Shown: one piece after another, positions 1 to 8,327 of the stretch
How the letters are laid out: each line of letters begins with the position of its first letter
Position numbering within the stretch: the stretch's first letter is position 1
IMG/VR virus record: IMGVR_UViG_3300046093_000012
Location: 1-30,868 of that record
DNA: 30,868 bases
Origin: a virus
Direction: 5' to 3' (one strand)
Translations under genes and position numbers: made by a program
Notes under the pieces: generated by a model
Told to the model about the DNA's origin: nothing
The model's database searches: none
What the model saw: the letters and a program-made list of their open reading frames with translations, nothing else

Positions 1-28
1 ATGTAGTGATACTTGTAGTAGTCGCCAT
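1..28 (-). CDS. Major capsid protein, N-terminal codons across the circular join
   Basis: These 28 bases hold the start of the capsid gene whose body is at 29961-30868. The minus-strand ATG is at 28-26 and gives MATTTSITT. Base 1 then supplies the first base of a Ser codon completed by the last two bases of the window, and the frame continues as SKYISAALL. A good A-rich leader (TAAATAAATAAAA) lies just upstream of the ATG. The whole protein would be 311 residues. This reading depends on the two window ends being adjacent in the real molecule, which the continuous frame and the well-placed start support. Confidence 0.88.
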
Positions 29-49
29 TTTTATTTATTTAGTTTATTA

Positions 50-625
50 TTAATTAAAAAGTTTCGCCATAACTCTATCTTGAGTTGTCATAGGGCGGTT
101 AGATGCAAATTTTTGAACTTGTGGGCTTTTTACTTCTGGAGAATGTGTTAATGGTTCAACACTTAATTCAACTTCTTTAGATTTTAAATCCTCATCAGTT
201 TTATCTTCTTCATCAGCAGAAAGTTTAACACCTTTCAATTCAGCAATTTCGTTTCTTAATTTTTCAATTTCAGAAAAGAACATTTCTTTAGTGATTGATT
301 CAACAATCTTTTTAGGGCTTGCTTCTTCAGCAGCAGCTTCAACCTCAACTTCAACTTCAGGAGCTTCCATTTCTGGTTCAGGCATTACTTCTTCAGGCAT
401 TTCAATAGAAGCAATTACACCTTCAACTTCAACCTTTAAAAGCATTCCATCTTCTAAAAGGTATTCGCCAACTGGTAACGCAATTCTATCTTCCTCGTTA
501 ACTATAAAAACAGCCATTTCAGGTTCAAAAGCTTCAGCTTCTATCACCGTACCGTTTTCAAGTTTCATTTGAGCAAGGTTTACTTCCATACCCAAAAGAG
601 TTTTGATTTCGTTAATTACACTCAT
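50..625 (-). CDS. Head scaffold-like protein
   Basis: This 191-residue acidic protein lies immediately before the major capsid gene in transcription order. That is the usual place of a scaffold, which nucleates procapsid assembly and is removed later. The first 75 residues look like a compact beta-rich domain (VEVEGVIASIEMP). A Glu/Pro/Val-rich linker follows at about 76-105, then a probable coiled coil at about 108-135 (ITKEMFFSEIEKLRNEIAEL). The basic C-terminus, TTQDRVMAKLFN, resembles a tail seen in scaffolds of related Bacteroidota phages, and such tails usually contact the capsid protein. The role is inferred from position, composition and coiled coil. Confidence 0.7.
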   Translation of the reverse strand: MSVINEIKTLLGMEVNLAQMKLENGTVIEAEAFEPEMAVFIVNEEDRIALPVGEYLLEDGMLLKVEVEGVIASIEMPEEVMPEPEMEAPEVEVEVEAAAEEASPKKIVESITKEMFFSEIEKLRNEIAELKGVKLSADEEDKTDEDLKSKEVELSVEPLTHSPEVKSPQVQKFASNRPMTTQDRVMAKLFN

Positions 626-685
626 TTTTAAAATATTTAATTTGTTTATTAATAATTTTATTTTTATTTGTTATAAATTAGGGTT

Positions 686-892
686 TTAACCGTTACTTCT
701 AACAATAGTTTTTACACCATCAATTATTGTAATAGTTGCACCGCCTTGTTGAACTGTACTACCAATTCCTTGTGATTGTAATTCGCCATCACAATTTTTA
801 ACATCGTATTTTCCGTCTTTACCAAGACAACCCCTGTTACCGCCTTTTGGACTTGTTGTTTTTCCCATAATTTTCATTAGTTTATTTAGCAT
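686..892 (-). CDS. Small Cys/Gly-rich structural-region protein
   Basis: This 68-residue protein has no function I can name. It has a short basic start, a Gly/Cys segment (GNRGCLGKDGKYD, then NCDGELQSQGIG) and a hydrophobic C-terminal beta strand (ATITIIDGVKTIV). The GNRGCL/DG.LQ.QGIG pattern recurs in head-gene clusters of flavobacterial phages. Its start overlaps the stop of the upstream gene by one base (TAATG), which suggests translational coupling. It sits between a decoration-like protein and the scaffold, so a minor virion or assembly role is plausible but unproven. Confidence 0.6.
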   Translation of the reverse strand: MLNKLMKIMGKTTSPKGGNRGCLGKDGKYDVKNCDGELQSQGIGSTVQQGGATITIIDGVKTIVRSNG

Positions 893-1512
893 TAATATTT
901 GTGATTCTGTGTTCTTTGTATAAAATAAATTACATCATATATAGTTCCTGTGTGCGAAGCTTTTATTTTAACTTCTAATCCATTTGTTACTACATCTTCA
1001 TCAGAATAGTATTGAAATGTTTTAGCAAATACGTGTTCTACATCATTCCCTTTTGGAAAAGTAATAGTGTCACGAATTCTATCATATGGTGTACCGTTAC
1101 CACCTTCTAAAAACAAATCTATGTAACCATTAGCATTAGCTATTTTTGCTTTAAAAGCAATAGTTACTACATATACATCAGCATCAAATTCAGCATATAA
1201 TTTATTATTGTGATAGTAATCTATATCTGAATGAATATGCGTGTCTATAACATTACCTTTATTGTTAGGCACTACGAATTCAGTAGTAGTAAACGAATAA
1301 GGACTTGCACTTGTATATTGTGTTCCATCATATCTTGCCCAACCCAAACCCATTTTGTCTGATTGTGGTGGGTAAACTCTTACTTGTTCGTTATTGAATC
1401 CCATAAATAAAGATTCATTAGTTACAAGCATAGCTCCTTGTTCAATATTTACATTTTCAACTTCATTTTGTGAAGCTTCTTCTACGTGAACCCTAAATGC
1501 TGTGTTTATCAT
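892..1512 (-). CDS. Conserved virion protein, possible decoration protein
   Basis: This 206-residue beta-rich protein has no signal peptide or membrane segment. Recognisable stretches are MLVTNESLFMGF, YPPQSDKMGLGWARYD and the C-terminal VIYFIQRTQNHKY. I associate these with a conserved protein of Bacteroidota phage head clusters, probably exposed on the virion. It is coupled at both ends: it starts one base inside the stop of the protease gene and its own stop overlaps the next start. A capsid decoration protein is the simplest reading. A short receptor-binding protein is an alternative. Confidence 0.6.
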   Translation of the reverse strand: MINTAFRVHVEEASQNEVENVNIEQGAMLVTNESLFMGFNNEQVRVYPPQSDKMGLGWARYDGTQYTSASPYSFTTTEFVVPNNKGNVIDTHIHSDIDYYHNNKLYAEFDADVYVVTIAFKAKIANANGYIDLFLEGGNGTPYDRIRDTITFPKGNDVEHVFAKTFQYYSDEDVVTNGLEVKIKASHTGTIYDVIYFIQRTQNHKY

Positions 1513-2411
1513 TATTTACTTCTTATAGATTTTAATTTTCTTTGAGCCCATTCAACACCAGCATCACCGCCCCAAGCTAACCACATTAAACGGCCGCAAC
1601 CATCACCAAGTTCCCTGTCAGAATTTTGTCTTTGCCTTTCAAAGCTTGCCATTCTTGCAATAGTATCTTCGCTAATTGGTTCACGGTTTGCTAATTGGTT
1701 TGCTCTTGCTTTGCCTACTGCAGTACCACAACTACCCCAACCATTTTCTTCAGCATAACGCAAAGCTATTTTAGCATTTTCAGTAGCTTGTTTTGGGTAG
1801 TCTGTATAAGATTCTAAATCAACCTTTTTTTTTTGGTCTTTTAAAATTATATCTTTTATTTTTTGTATAAGTTCTTGTTCTTTTTCTAACTGTAAACTCA
1901 TTTCTAATTTATCAGCAAAATAACCTTCAATGCTAAAGCCTTTTACTTTACCTGTTTTTACAAAGTCATTCCAAATAGTGTCATTGTTTACTTTCATACT
2001 AACCATCCAAGTTCCAACTGGTGCATTTAAACCATATTTTTTAGACTTGTCCATTTCAGTATCTTCTACAATCCAAGATTCAACAACTGACAAATCATTT
2101 ATCTTTTTTTGGTGTTCTAACGTAGCGTTGTTTTGGTTGCTATTCATTAAGAATAATTCACTTGCCTTTTTTACTGTAGCATCTGAAAAGAAAATGTAAT
2201 ACTCGTCATCACCATTGCGTCTATAAATGTTCTTGTTTGGAATTAAAGCAGCGCCCATTAAAATACGCTTTTCATCATCTACTTTAGCTAATTGTAATTG
2301 TTGGTTAAGTGCTATGAAGTTTTCTTCTATTGCAGGGAATTCTACAACTGAAATAGCTTCAACACCACTTAAGTCTTCTTTTTCGTCTATTATTAATTCT
2401 ACTATTCGCAT
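1512..2411 (-). CDS. XkdF-like prohead protease with C-terminal extension
   Basis: This 299-residue protein is probably the capsid maturation protease. Residues 1-175 resemble the XkdF-like phage serine protease family, including VEFPAIEENFIAL near the start, NATLEHQ, VVESWIVEDTEMD and the strand GKVKGFSIEGYF. The His and Ser in these motifs are the likely catalytic residues, as in other prohead proteases. Residues about 178-195 are charged and helical. The last 100 residues form a separate domain (QATENAKIALRYAEENG, WGSCGTAVGKARANQLA, CGRLMWLAWGGDAGVEWA). Proteases of this class process scaffold and capsid, which fits the genes that follow. The start has a TATAAATAAAAATAAA leader. Confidence 0.75.
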   Translation of the reverse strand: MRIVELIIDEKEDLSGVEAISVVEFPAIEENFIALNQQLQLAKVDDEKRILMGAALIPNKNIYRRNGDDEYYIFFSDATVKKASELFLMNSNQNNATLEHQKKINDLSVVESWIVEDTEMDKSKKYGLNAPVGTWMVSMKVNNDTIWNDFVKTGKVKGFSIEGYFADKLEMSLQLEKEQELIQKIKDIILKDQKKKVDLESYTDYPKQATENAKIALRYAEENGWGSCGTAVGKARANQLANREPISEDTIARMASFERQRQNSDRELGDGCGRLMWLAWGGDAGVEWAQRKLKSIRSK

Positions 2412-2448
2412 TTTATTTTTATTTATAAATTAAATTATTTGGTTTTTG

Positions 2449-4188
2449 TTAATTACCTAATGTAGCAGTGTTAACAATATTTCTATCTAAGCTTTGTGCA
2501 GTTGTTACATCATTACTAACCACATAGGCCTTAACAGGTGCCTGACTACCTAAAGATTGCGCTATTTGGTTTTGCCCACTTGTACCAACTACGTTAAATG
2601 TAGGTGCAGTAGGTGCAGCAGGTGCTGACCCACCATTGTTACCACCACCAACACCAATACTCGCAGCAGCATTACCACCGCTTGACAATAATTGTTTTGC
2701 CCTTGCTATATTACCAATAACAGAAGCAGCAGTAGAAGCGTACGATACAACTCTTGCAATAGTACCAATTCCAGGAACTAATGGAAAGGCTAATTGTGCA
2801 GCAACCCCTTCAGCATTTGCTAATGTAGATGCCTTAGAAATAGCTACTGCAGAATCAATACCAATTTGAGTTAATGCAATGGCTTTAGATATAACTTGCC
2901 CTGCTTTTGTTTTTGCCAAACCTGAAGCTTCTAAATTAGCTACTATGTTAGTTAAGTTAGCTTTTGAATTAGCTATAGCTTCATTCTTTTTCTTTTCAAA
3001 CTCAATAGCAGCATTTGCTTTTTCTTCTTCTACTAACCTTTCAGCTTCAGCCCTTAATTTATTGTCATCAACAATTTTTTTGTTTTTAGCATTGTTAGCA
3101 GCAATTTCTTCAAAGTATTGGTTTTTTTGTTTTAAAACTAAAGCTTCTTTTGCTAATTGTACTTCATCTTCTACAACTTTTTCTTTATTTATATATTCTT
3201 TTCTTTGTTGTAGTGCTTTTTCATTAGCTGCTTTTCTTTTATCTGCTTCTTCTTTTATTTTAGCAGCACGTTCATCAGCAATGGCTTTTACCCTTGCAGC
3301 TTCTTCTTTGTCTGCTCTAATTTCAGTTTTACGGATAGCACGCCTATCACTTGCACTTTTTTCTTGCAATGCAAATAATTCAGCTTCTGCTTGTGCTTGT
3401 TTGTCTAAATTTTCATCGCTTACATCTGATAAGCTATTTGCTAATTTAATAGCCTTTAGCTTCTTTTCCGCATTTCTTAATTCAGCTTGTGTTTGCTTTT
3501 CTTCAGCTATTCTTACTGCTTCAATAGCTTTTTTCTTTTCAGCATAACTTGCATTCTCATCAGTTATGATTTCTTTCGACCTTGCTAAATCTCTGTTTAA
3601 TTTAGCACGTGAAACACTTAACGAACGTAATGAATCTTCTACTTCTTGTAAATACTTTTTAGCAGTAGCAGCCTGTTTAAATTCTTTTTCAATTTCACTA
3701 CCAAGTCCACCAACTGATTTACGAGCTTCAGATAAAGCCCCTTTAAAGTCTCCAGAAAAGAATTTGGCAATAGCTTTACCAGCAGATAAAACCCTGTCTC
3801 TTAAGACGTTTAATACTGCGCCCAAACCATCCATTATTTGTTCAAGTTTGTCAGCACCATCATTAGTAGAAGCAAATGCTTTATATAATAATGTAACCGC
3901 ACCAACAACAGCCAAAATAGTTGCACCAATTGGGTTAGCAGCTAAAGCTAATAATTGAACACCTAAAGTTTTAGCGCCTTCAATTCCAGATTGAAAAGCA
4001 GGCGAAAGATTTGATAAAGATTTTCCTAATTTATTAAAACCACCTTCGTTTACTGTTTCAGTTTCTTTTTTTAAATCTTTTGTACTTTCTTTAGCACCGT
4101 CAATACTTGTTTTTAAGCCGTCTATTTTTTTAGAAGCATCAGGAATATTAGTGGTTATTTTTAATTCTACTGTTTTTACTTCAGCCAT
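2449..4188 (-). CDS. Tail tape measure protein
   Basis: This 579-residue protein sets tail length and is threaded into the tail tube. Residues 1-60 are a charged helical start (KKIDGLKTSIDGAKESTKDLKK). Residues about 75-105 form a hydrophobic, glycine-containing membrane-active segment (ANPIGATILAVVGAVTLLYK). Residues about 170-400 are a long Ala/Lys/Glu coiled coil. A second hydrophobic helix set follows at about 430-490, and the C-terminus is Gly/Ala/Asn-rich. This layout is standard for siphovirus tape measures. At roughly 1.5 angstrom per residue it would match a tail under 100 nm, which is an inference. Its ATG overlaps the end of a 49-residue ORF. Confidence 0.88.
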   Translation of the reverse strand: MAEVKTVELKITTNIPDASKKIDGLKTSIDGAKESTKDLKKETETVNEGGFNKLGKSLSNLSPAFQSGIEGAKTLGVQLLALAANPIGATILAVVGAVTLLYKAFASTNDGADKLEQIMDGLGAVLNVLRDRVLSAGKAIAKFFSGDFKGALSEARKSVGGLGSEIEKEFKQAATAKKYLQEVEDSLRSLSVSRAKLNRDLARSKEIITDENASYAEKKKAIEAVRIAEEKQTQAELRNAEKKLKAIKLANSLSDVSDENLDKQAQAEAELFALQEKSASDRRAIRKTEIRADKEEAARVKAIADERAAKIKEEADKRKAANEKALQQRKEYINKEKVVEDEVQLAKEALVLKQKNQYFEEIAANNAKNKKIVDDNKLRAEAERLVEEEKANAAIEFEKKKNEAIANSKANLTNIVANLEASGLAKTKAGQVISKAIALTQIGIDSAVAISKASTLANAEGVAAQLAFPLVPGIGTIARVVSYASTAASVIGNIARAKQLLSSGGNAAASIGVGGGNNGGSAPAAPTAPTFNVVGTSGQNQIAQSLGSQAPVKAYVVSNDVTTAQSLDRNIVNTATLGN

Positions 4189-4325
4189 TTTATTTCTCTT
4201 TTAATTTGATTTAATCCTTTACTCCAGCTGTTTGGTAATTCGTATTTTCCTTTTGCTATTTCTATTGTTTCACTTTGCCCGTAATGATTATCTATCATTA
4301 AAAGATTTAGTATTTCTTTTATCAT
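4176..4325 (-). CDS. Small coupled ORF before the tape measure gene
   Basis: This 49-residue ORF begins MIKEILNLLMIDNHYGQ and ends IKREIKWLK. Its ATG overlaps the stop of the large upstream tail gene (ATGA at 4325-4322), and its 3' end overlaps the tape measure start by 13 bases, so all three genes look translationally coupled. It fills what would otherwise be a 133-base gap. I do not recognise the family. The acidic-to-basic small helical protein could help tape measure or baseplate assembly. Confidence 0.65.
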   Translation of the reverse strand: MIKEILNLLMIDNHYGQSETIEIAKGKYELPNSWSKGLNQIKREIKWLK

Positions 4326-6268
4326 AATATTCTATAGTCATTTATTAGAGTTAAACTTACTTCGCCTGAATTTAAGTCTATGTTCATATTATCAATTAAA
4401 TACCTTGTGTCACGTATTATAACCCTGTCATTTAATTTTAATTTAGTTAATAGGCTAACTGGTAAAATAGCTTTTAAGTTATACTTCCTTGTTTTTACAT
4501 TGTATATATTACTTAAATAATTATAATAGTAAACGTTATACAAACTGTTTGAAATTGGTGTTAATAATAAAGAACTAATTTCATTACCAAAATTTAAACT
4601 ATAATTTGTTGAACCAATTAAAGTATCTTGCCCAAAGCAGTTATATGAAGTTACATTAGTTGTAGTTGTATCGTATTTTAAATAGAAATTACAAGTTTGT
4701 AAAGTGTTATAGTCATATAGTATAACTGGTTTTGGTTGGTAGTTTTTAAAGTCTTGCTTTAGCGCGTAACCTACCTGCAAATTTTGCCCAGTTAATTTAT
4801 TGAATAATAAGTTTTCAAATGGTAATTGAACACCATATTCACCACCATCGGTATCTAAATCAGCTAATAAATCTCCATACTCTATTCCGTTGTTAGAAGC
4901 ATAGGCTACATTCATTAATGATTCTGACTTTTGGTATTTAAAATTAATTTTTTTATAAGACTGTAATCTTTCAACAGAAATATCATCACTCAAAACGTAT
5001 TGTGTTATATCTGTAATGTTTCCATCAGCATACCAAGATTCTAATTCTTGTATTTCGTAAACGTTTTTTTCATAGCTAATACAAGTTAAGTTAAACATCT
5101 TTAAAATACCACTAAAGAAATCTTCTACTTTAATATCTGGCATAAAAGAAGAAATGTTTACCAATCCTGATGTAGTTGAAGAAGCTTTACTTGCTGTACC
5201 ATTTGTAAATCCAGTTACAAATACTGTTAAAGCATTTGAGAATGTTAATGGTGCTTCTGATTGAATATAAAATTCATAGCTACCTACGTTTGTAGGTAAA
5301 TCAGACACGAAGTTTAAAAGTGTGAACGTATTTGTAGCAATGTTTTTATTTGGAACAGGAAAAGTAGTAACTAATGAACCATTTTTATAAAGTAATATTT
5401 GGTAATCAATTACAGTTGTAGCTGCAGTAATACTCAATTGAACAGAAGTATTAACAAAAGTAGAAGGTTGTACATACGTTAATGTGCTACCTAAAAACCA
5501 ACGACTACCAACTGGAAAACCTGAACTTGTAGAAAACTCTATTTTAGTTAAACTACTTTTTGGAATAAAAGTTTCTGCATTCTTTAACCACAAAAAAGCA
5601 TTTGTAAACCTTGCATCGGTTAAAAAATCTCCTTGAAATGTAATACCATAATCAGATTCTATTGTATCAAACACTTTACTCAAGCGTAATGCAGGAAATA
5701 ATTCGTTTGTTAATATAGCACCACCTGAAGTAGTTATATTTTCAGTTGTACCTGTTTCAGTCCAAACTCTATTTGAAGTGATTAATGGAAACTTAACATC
5801 ATTAGTTATACCACCACTAACCCTATCAACTACATCACCACCAGTATAAGTAAAGTTATAGTCACTAAAGTCTAAATCAAATAATTTCTTTTCAGCAAAT
5901 GTATCTTTTAAAGAAACCAAACTACCAAAGAAAGTTATAGTATAATCTTCAGGAATACCGTTTTTAATATTTGCTTTTTCTAATTGTATTTTACCTTTTC
6001 TAAATGGTATTGTGTCTAATTCAATGTAAGCATCTTTTCTTTTTCTTGCATCAAAACCATTATCTAAAGAACTGTTATACCAATGGCTAAATATTTTATT
6101 ATTGTTTTCATTTGCTGGCACTGTAAAAGATTGGCTAAAATCCGTTCTTACTTTGGAAATGTCACTAACGTCTTGAACTGAAGATGTAATAGAAATCTTT
6201 TCATCCTCAAATAATTCAACACGATTTGATATTCCGTTAATGTAAATATATAATCCTATTGTTACCAT
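4322..6268 (-). CDS. Large tail-tip/baseplate protein
   Basis: This 648-residue protein lies upstream of the tape measure gene. It is predominantly beta-structured with many Thr, Asn and Ser residues. The N-terminal region has IYINGISNRVELFEDEKISI and then VRTDFSQSFTVPANENNNKI, a pattern I link to tail-tip proteins of Bacteroidota phages. A middle section (about 270-360) looks like a carbohydrate-binding-type beta sandwich. The C-terminal part (DRVIIRDTRYLIDNMNIDL, then GEVSLTLINDY) resembles domains of hub proteins. A tail hub or side-tail role is inferred from size and position. Its start overlaps the stop of the upstream gene by one base. Confidence 0.62.
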   Translation of the reverse strand: MVTIGLYIYINGISNRVELFEDEKISITSSVQDVSDISKVRTDFSQSFTVPANENNNKIFSHWYNSSLDNGFDARKRKDAYIELDTIPFRKGKIQLEKANIKNGIPEDYTITFFGSLVSLKDTFAEKKLFDLDFSDYNFTYTGGDVVDRVSGGITNDVKFPLITSNRVWTETGTTENITTSGGAILTNELFPALRLSKVFDTIESDYGITFQGDFLTDARFTNAFLWLKNAETFIPKSSLTKIEFSTSSGFPVGSRWFLGSTLTYVQPSTFVNTSVQLSITAATTVIDYQILLYKNGSLVTTFPVPNKNIATNTFTLLNFVSDLPTNVGSYEFYIQSEAPLTFSNALTVFVTGFTNGTASKASSTTSGLVNISSFMPDIKVEDFFSGILKMFNLTCISYEKNVYEIQELESWYADGNITDITQYVLSDDISVERLQSYKKINFKYQKSESLMNVAYASNNGIEYGDLLADLDTDGGEYGVQLPFENLLFNKLTGQNLQVGYALKQDFKNYQPKPVILYDYNTLQTCNFYLKYDTTTTNVTSYNCFGQDTLIGSTNYSLNFGNEISSLLLTPISNSLYNVYYYNYLSNIYNVKTRKYNLKAILPVSLLTKLKLNDRVIIRDTRYLIDNMNIDLNSGEVSLTLINDYRIL

Positions 6269-7326
6269 TAAATAACGTTGTTAATTAGGTTAAATGCGTA
6301 ATCAAATTCTATCTCGTAATTAATGTTCTTGTCTTGTAATGATGTCTTTAATGTAGTTGTTTGTGTCTTTACTTCAACTGGTTTGCCATCTAACAATACA
6401 GTTTCACTTAATAACAAATCTTGTATTAAATCAGAATAGTTTTCAGGAACAAATCCTGAACTTAATTTTACAGTTTGTTTACCATTAATATTGAATGACT
6501 TACTTTGACCTTTAGATACATTGTAATTGATTGAATCTTGCAATAGGTTGTAGTTACTACCTTCTACATTTATGTTGTCTGTACGGCTCTTAAAGAACGT
6601 TAAAAATTGCCAACCACCAAATCTATTTATAAAAGAACAGATCACTGGTGAATATTTAGGTTCGCAAATAGGTATGACTCTATACTGAAAAGTAGTTTCG
6701 TTATAAGTAATAGTTAGCGTGTTACCTTTATTATATTTTACACTTGTAGTTGTCAATGGTATTTTAAGCATTCCTTTTGTTTCTGTATATCCAACTACCA
6801 ATTCATTACGACCACGCAAATCTTTGTAAGTTGCTTCTATTACATCGTCACCTGCGGGATTAATCAATACGTTAACATAAGGAATAGATTTGGTAATGTC
6901 ATATCTAATTTCTTTTGAGTTATCAGACAATAACATAAAAGTATCGGATGCGTTTGTTTTATTATACCCATCTAAATATTGCGTATAGCCATTAGTTCCT
7001 AAATAAGTTGTAGTATCTAATAAGGAATATGTGCCTACTGAAGTTTCTTTAAATCGTTTAACTTGAACGTTAACCCACATAGTAGTTGAATCAGTTTCAC
7101 CTGCAGCGTAATTAGGTGCTACGTTGTCAATGTATTCTTTTACAAAAGGGCTTATATTATAAATGTTTTCTATTTGAGTTGAACTTGCAATAGATTTACT
7201 AAATGTATAAGTTGCTGGTGTAGGTGCTGAGCCTGTACCATTCCACAATCTTAATTCTATTTTAGAACCTACTTGTGCTGATTCATTAACTGTTATGAAG
7301 TATGGACTTCTTGAATATATTATCAT
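6268..7326 (-). CDS. Tail protein, possible distal tail protein
   Basis: This 352-residue beta-rich protein begins MIIYSRSPYFITVNE. It carries features such as WNGTGSAPTPATYTFSKSI and RFGGWQFLTFFKSRTD. The RFGG..FLTFF stretch recurs in tail proteins of flavobacterial phages. It lies between the gp10-like protein and the large tail-tip protein, and its stop overlaps the next start. The likely role is a distal tail or adaptor ring between tube and tip. The family is not certain, but coding is clear from length and coupling. Confidence 0.6.
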   Translation of the reverse strand: MIIYSRSPYFITVNESAQVGSKIELRLWNGTGSAPTPATYTFSKSIASSTQIENIYNISPFVKEYIDNVAPNYAAGETDSTTMWVNVQVKRFKETSVGTYSLLDTTTYLGTNGYTQYLDGYNKTNASDTFMLLSDNSKEIRYDITKSIPYVNVLINPAGDDVIEATYKDLRGRNELVVGYTETKGMLKIPLTTTSVKYNKGNTLTITYNETTFQYRVIPICEPKYSPVICSFINRFGGWQFLTFFKSRTDNINVEGSNYNLLQDSINYNVSKGQSKSFNINGKQTVKLSSGFVPENYSDLIQDLLLSETVLLDGKPVEVKTQTTTLKTSLQDKNINYEIEFDYAFNLINNVI

Positions 7327-7327
7327 T

Positions 7328-7870
7328 TTATTTTATATCTTTTAAATTATAATCTACCATTGTTTCAACGTCTTGGCCAAACGCTACCATTAAATCAGTG
7401 TCTATGTATTTCTTATATCCCGCTTCAAAAGGTTTAGTAAAGAATAAACTTGGCTTAATTCCTTTCTGAAAAATACTTCGAGATATAAGATACCCTGTTT
7501 GCTGATAGCTCATAAATTTCCCACTCTCTTTGTCTCGGAATTGAAAACCTTTCACTTGTACCCATTTTAATATGCTTTTAGTTAAACCACCTTTTTTGCC
7601 CGTACCTGATCCAAATCTAAATGGACTTTTTGGTGCTTTTAATGAACTTGATTTACCACGTACACCTTGATCTTGATATGCACCGTATTCAGCCATAGAA
7701 AAGCCTACAATTGAATAATCACCCTCAGTTAGTATTTCGCCTTTTAAACTATTATATAGCTCCTTAGAAACGTTCTTACCACTTTTAGACAGATTGCTGC
7801 GTGATTGTTGTATCACATAATCCCTAAAGCGTTTTAACACTTTCTCAACTTCTTTTAATTCTTGTACCAT
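7328..7870 (-). CDS. HK97 gp10-like head-tail joining protein
   Basis: This 180-residue protein matches the pattern of the HK97 gp10 / tail-component family, which takes part in head-tail joining. It has an N-terminal helix (VEKVLKRFRDYVIQQSRSNL), then a strand with YSIVGFSMAEYGAYQDQGVRGK. The YG.YQ..GVRGK motif is typical, with a Gly/Ser/Lys loop after it. A C-terminal part (ISRSIFQKGIKPSLFFTKPFEAGY) also fits. It follows the tail-terminator-like gene by one base and precedes the next tail gene by one base. That spacing fits a single morphogenesis operon. Confidence 0.75.
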   Translation of the reverse strand: MVQELKEVEKVLKRFRDYVIQQSRSNLSKSGKNVSKELYNSLKGEILTEGDYSIVGFSMAEYGAYQDQGVRGKSSSLKAPKSPFRFGSGTGKKGGLTKSILKWVQVKGFQFRDKESGKFMSYQQTGYLISRSIFQKGIKPSLFFTKPFEAGYKKYIDTDLMVAFGQDVETMVDYNLKDIK

Positions 7871-7871
7871 A

Positions 7872-8327
7872 TTAGCAAATAGTCATATCGTTTTGACCAA
7901 CCACATTCATTGTGACCGTTACGCCTGCAATTTTGTTTTCAAATCTGTCTACAAAGTATTCTATACTTGCTCCGTCTTGCAATTGATAACCATCGTCAAA
8001 CAAATCACCACGTCTTAGCATTTCAAGTAAACGTGTCGCAACCATTTGCTGAGTGTTTAACACATCTTGCTCGTTGTCATTACCTACAAAGATATCAGTA
8101 GTAGCTTCTTTTGATTCATCTACAATATCCATACATAAAACAGAAATACTATAGTTAAAAGTATTACCGTTGTAAGCAGCTGAATTAATCATTATATGTG
8201 ACAATGGAAATATAGTTTGTTTATTTAAATCAACTTTAAATATATCTCCAATTGTAATAGTATTAACAAAAGCATCAGCATCTAACTGGTCTTTAATTGC
8301 TTTGCTTATTTGGTAAAATCCTTTCAT
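7872..8327 (-). CDS. Tail terminator-like protein
   Basis: This 151-residue alpha/beta protein begins MKGFYQISKAIKDQLDADAF. It has a central strand-rich part (HIMINSAAYNGNTFNYSISVLCMDIVD) and ends with EYFVDRFENKIAGVTVTMNVVGQND. Size, fold pattern and place, between the tail chaperone and a gp10-like protein, fit a tail terminator or tail-completion protein of the gpU type. That protein caps the tube and joins it to the head. Its ATG shares a base with the stop of the -1 frameshift extension of the upstream gene (TAATG at 8329-8325). This supports the extension as a real gene end. Confidence 0.62.
   Translation of the reverse strand: MKGFYQISKAIKDQLDADAFVNTITIGDIFKVDLNKQTIFPLSHIMINSAAYNGNTFNYSISVLCMDIVDESKEATTDIFVGNDNEQDVLNTQQMVATRLLEMLRRGDLFDDGYQLQDGASIEYFVDRFENKIAGVTVTMNVVGQNDMTIC

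Noticed and set aside
2879-3547. Plus-strand 222-codon ORF opposite the tape measure gene
   Set aside because: It is the antisense of the Ala/Lys/Glu coiled coil and reads as a Ser/Ala/Phe-rich low-complexity product. It has no leader, and all confirmed genes are on the other strand.
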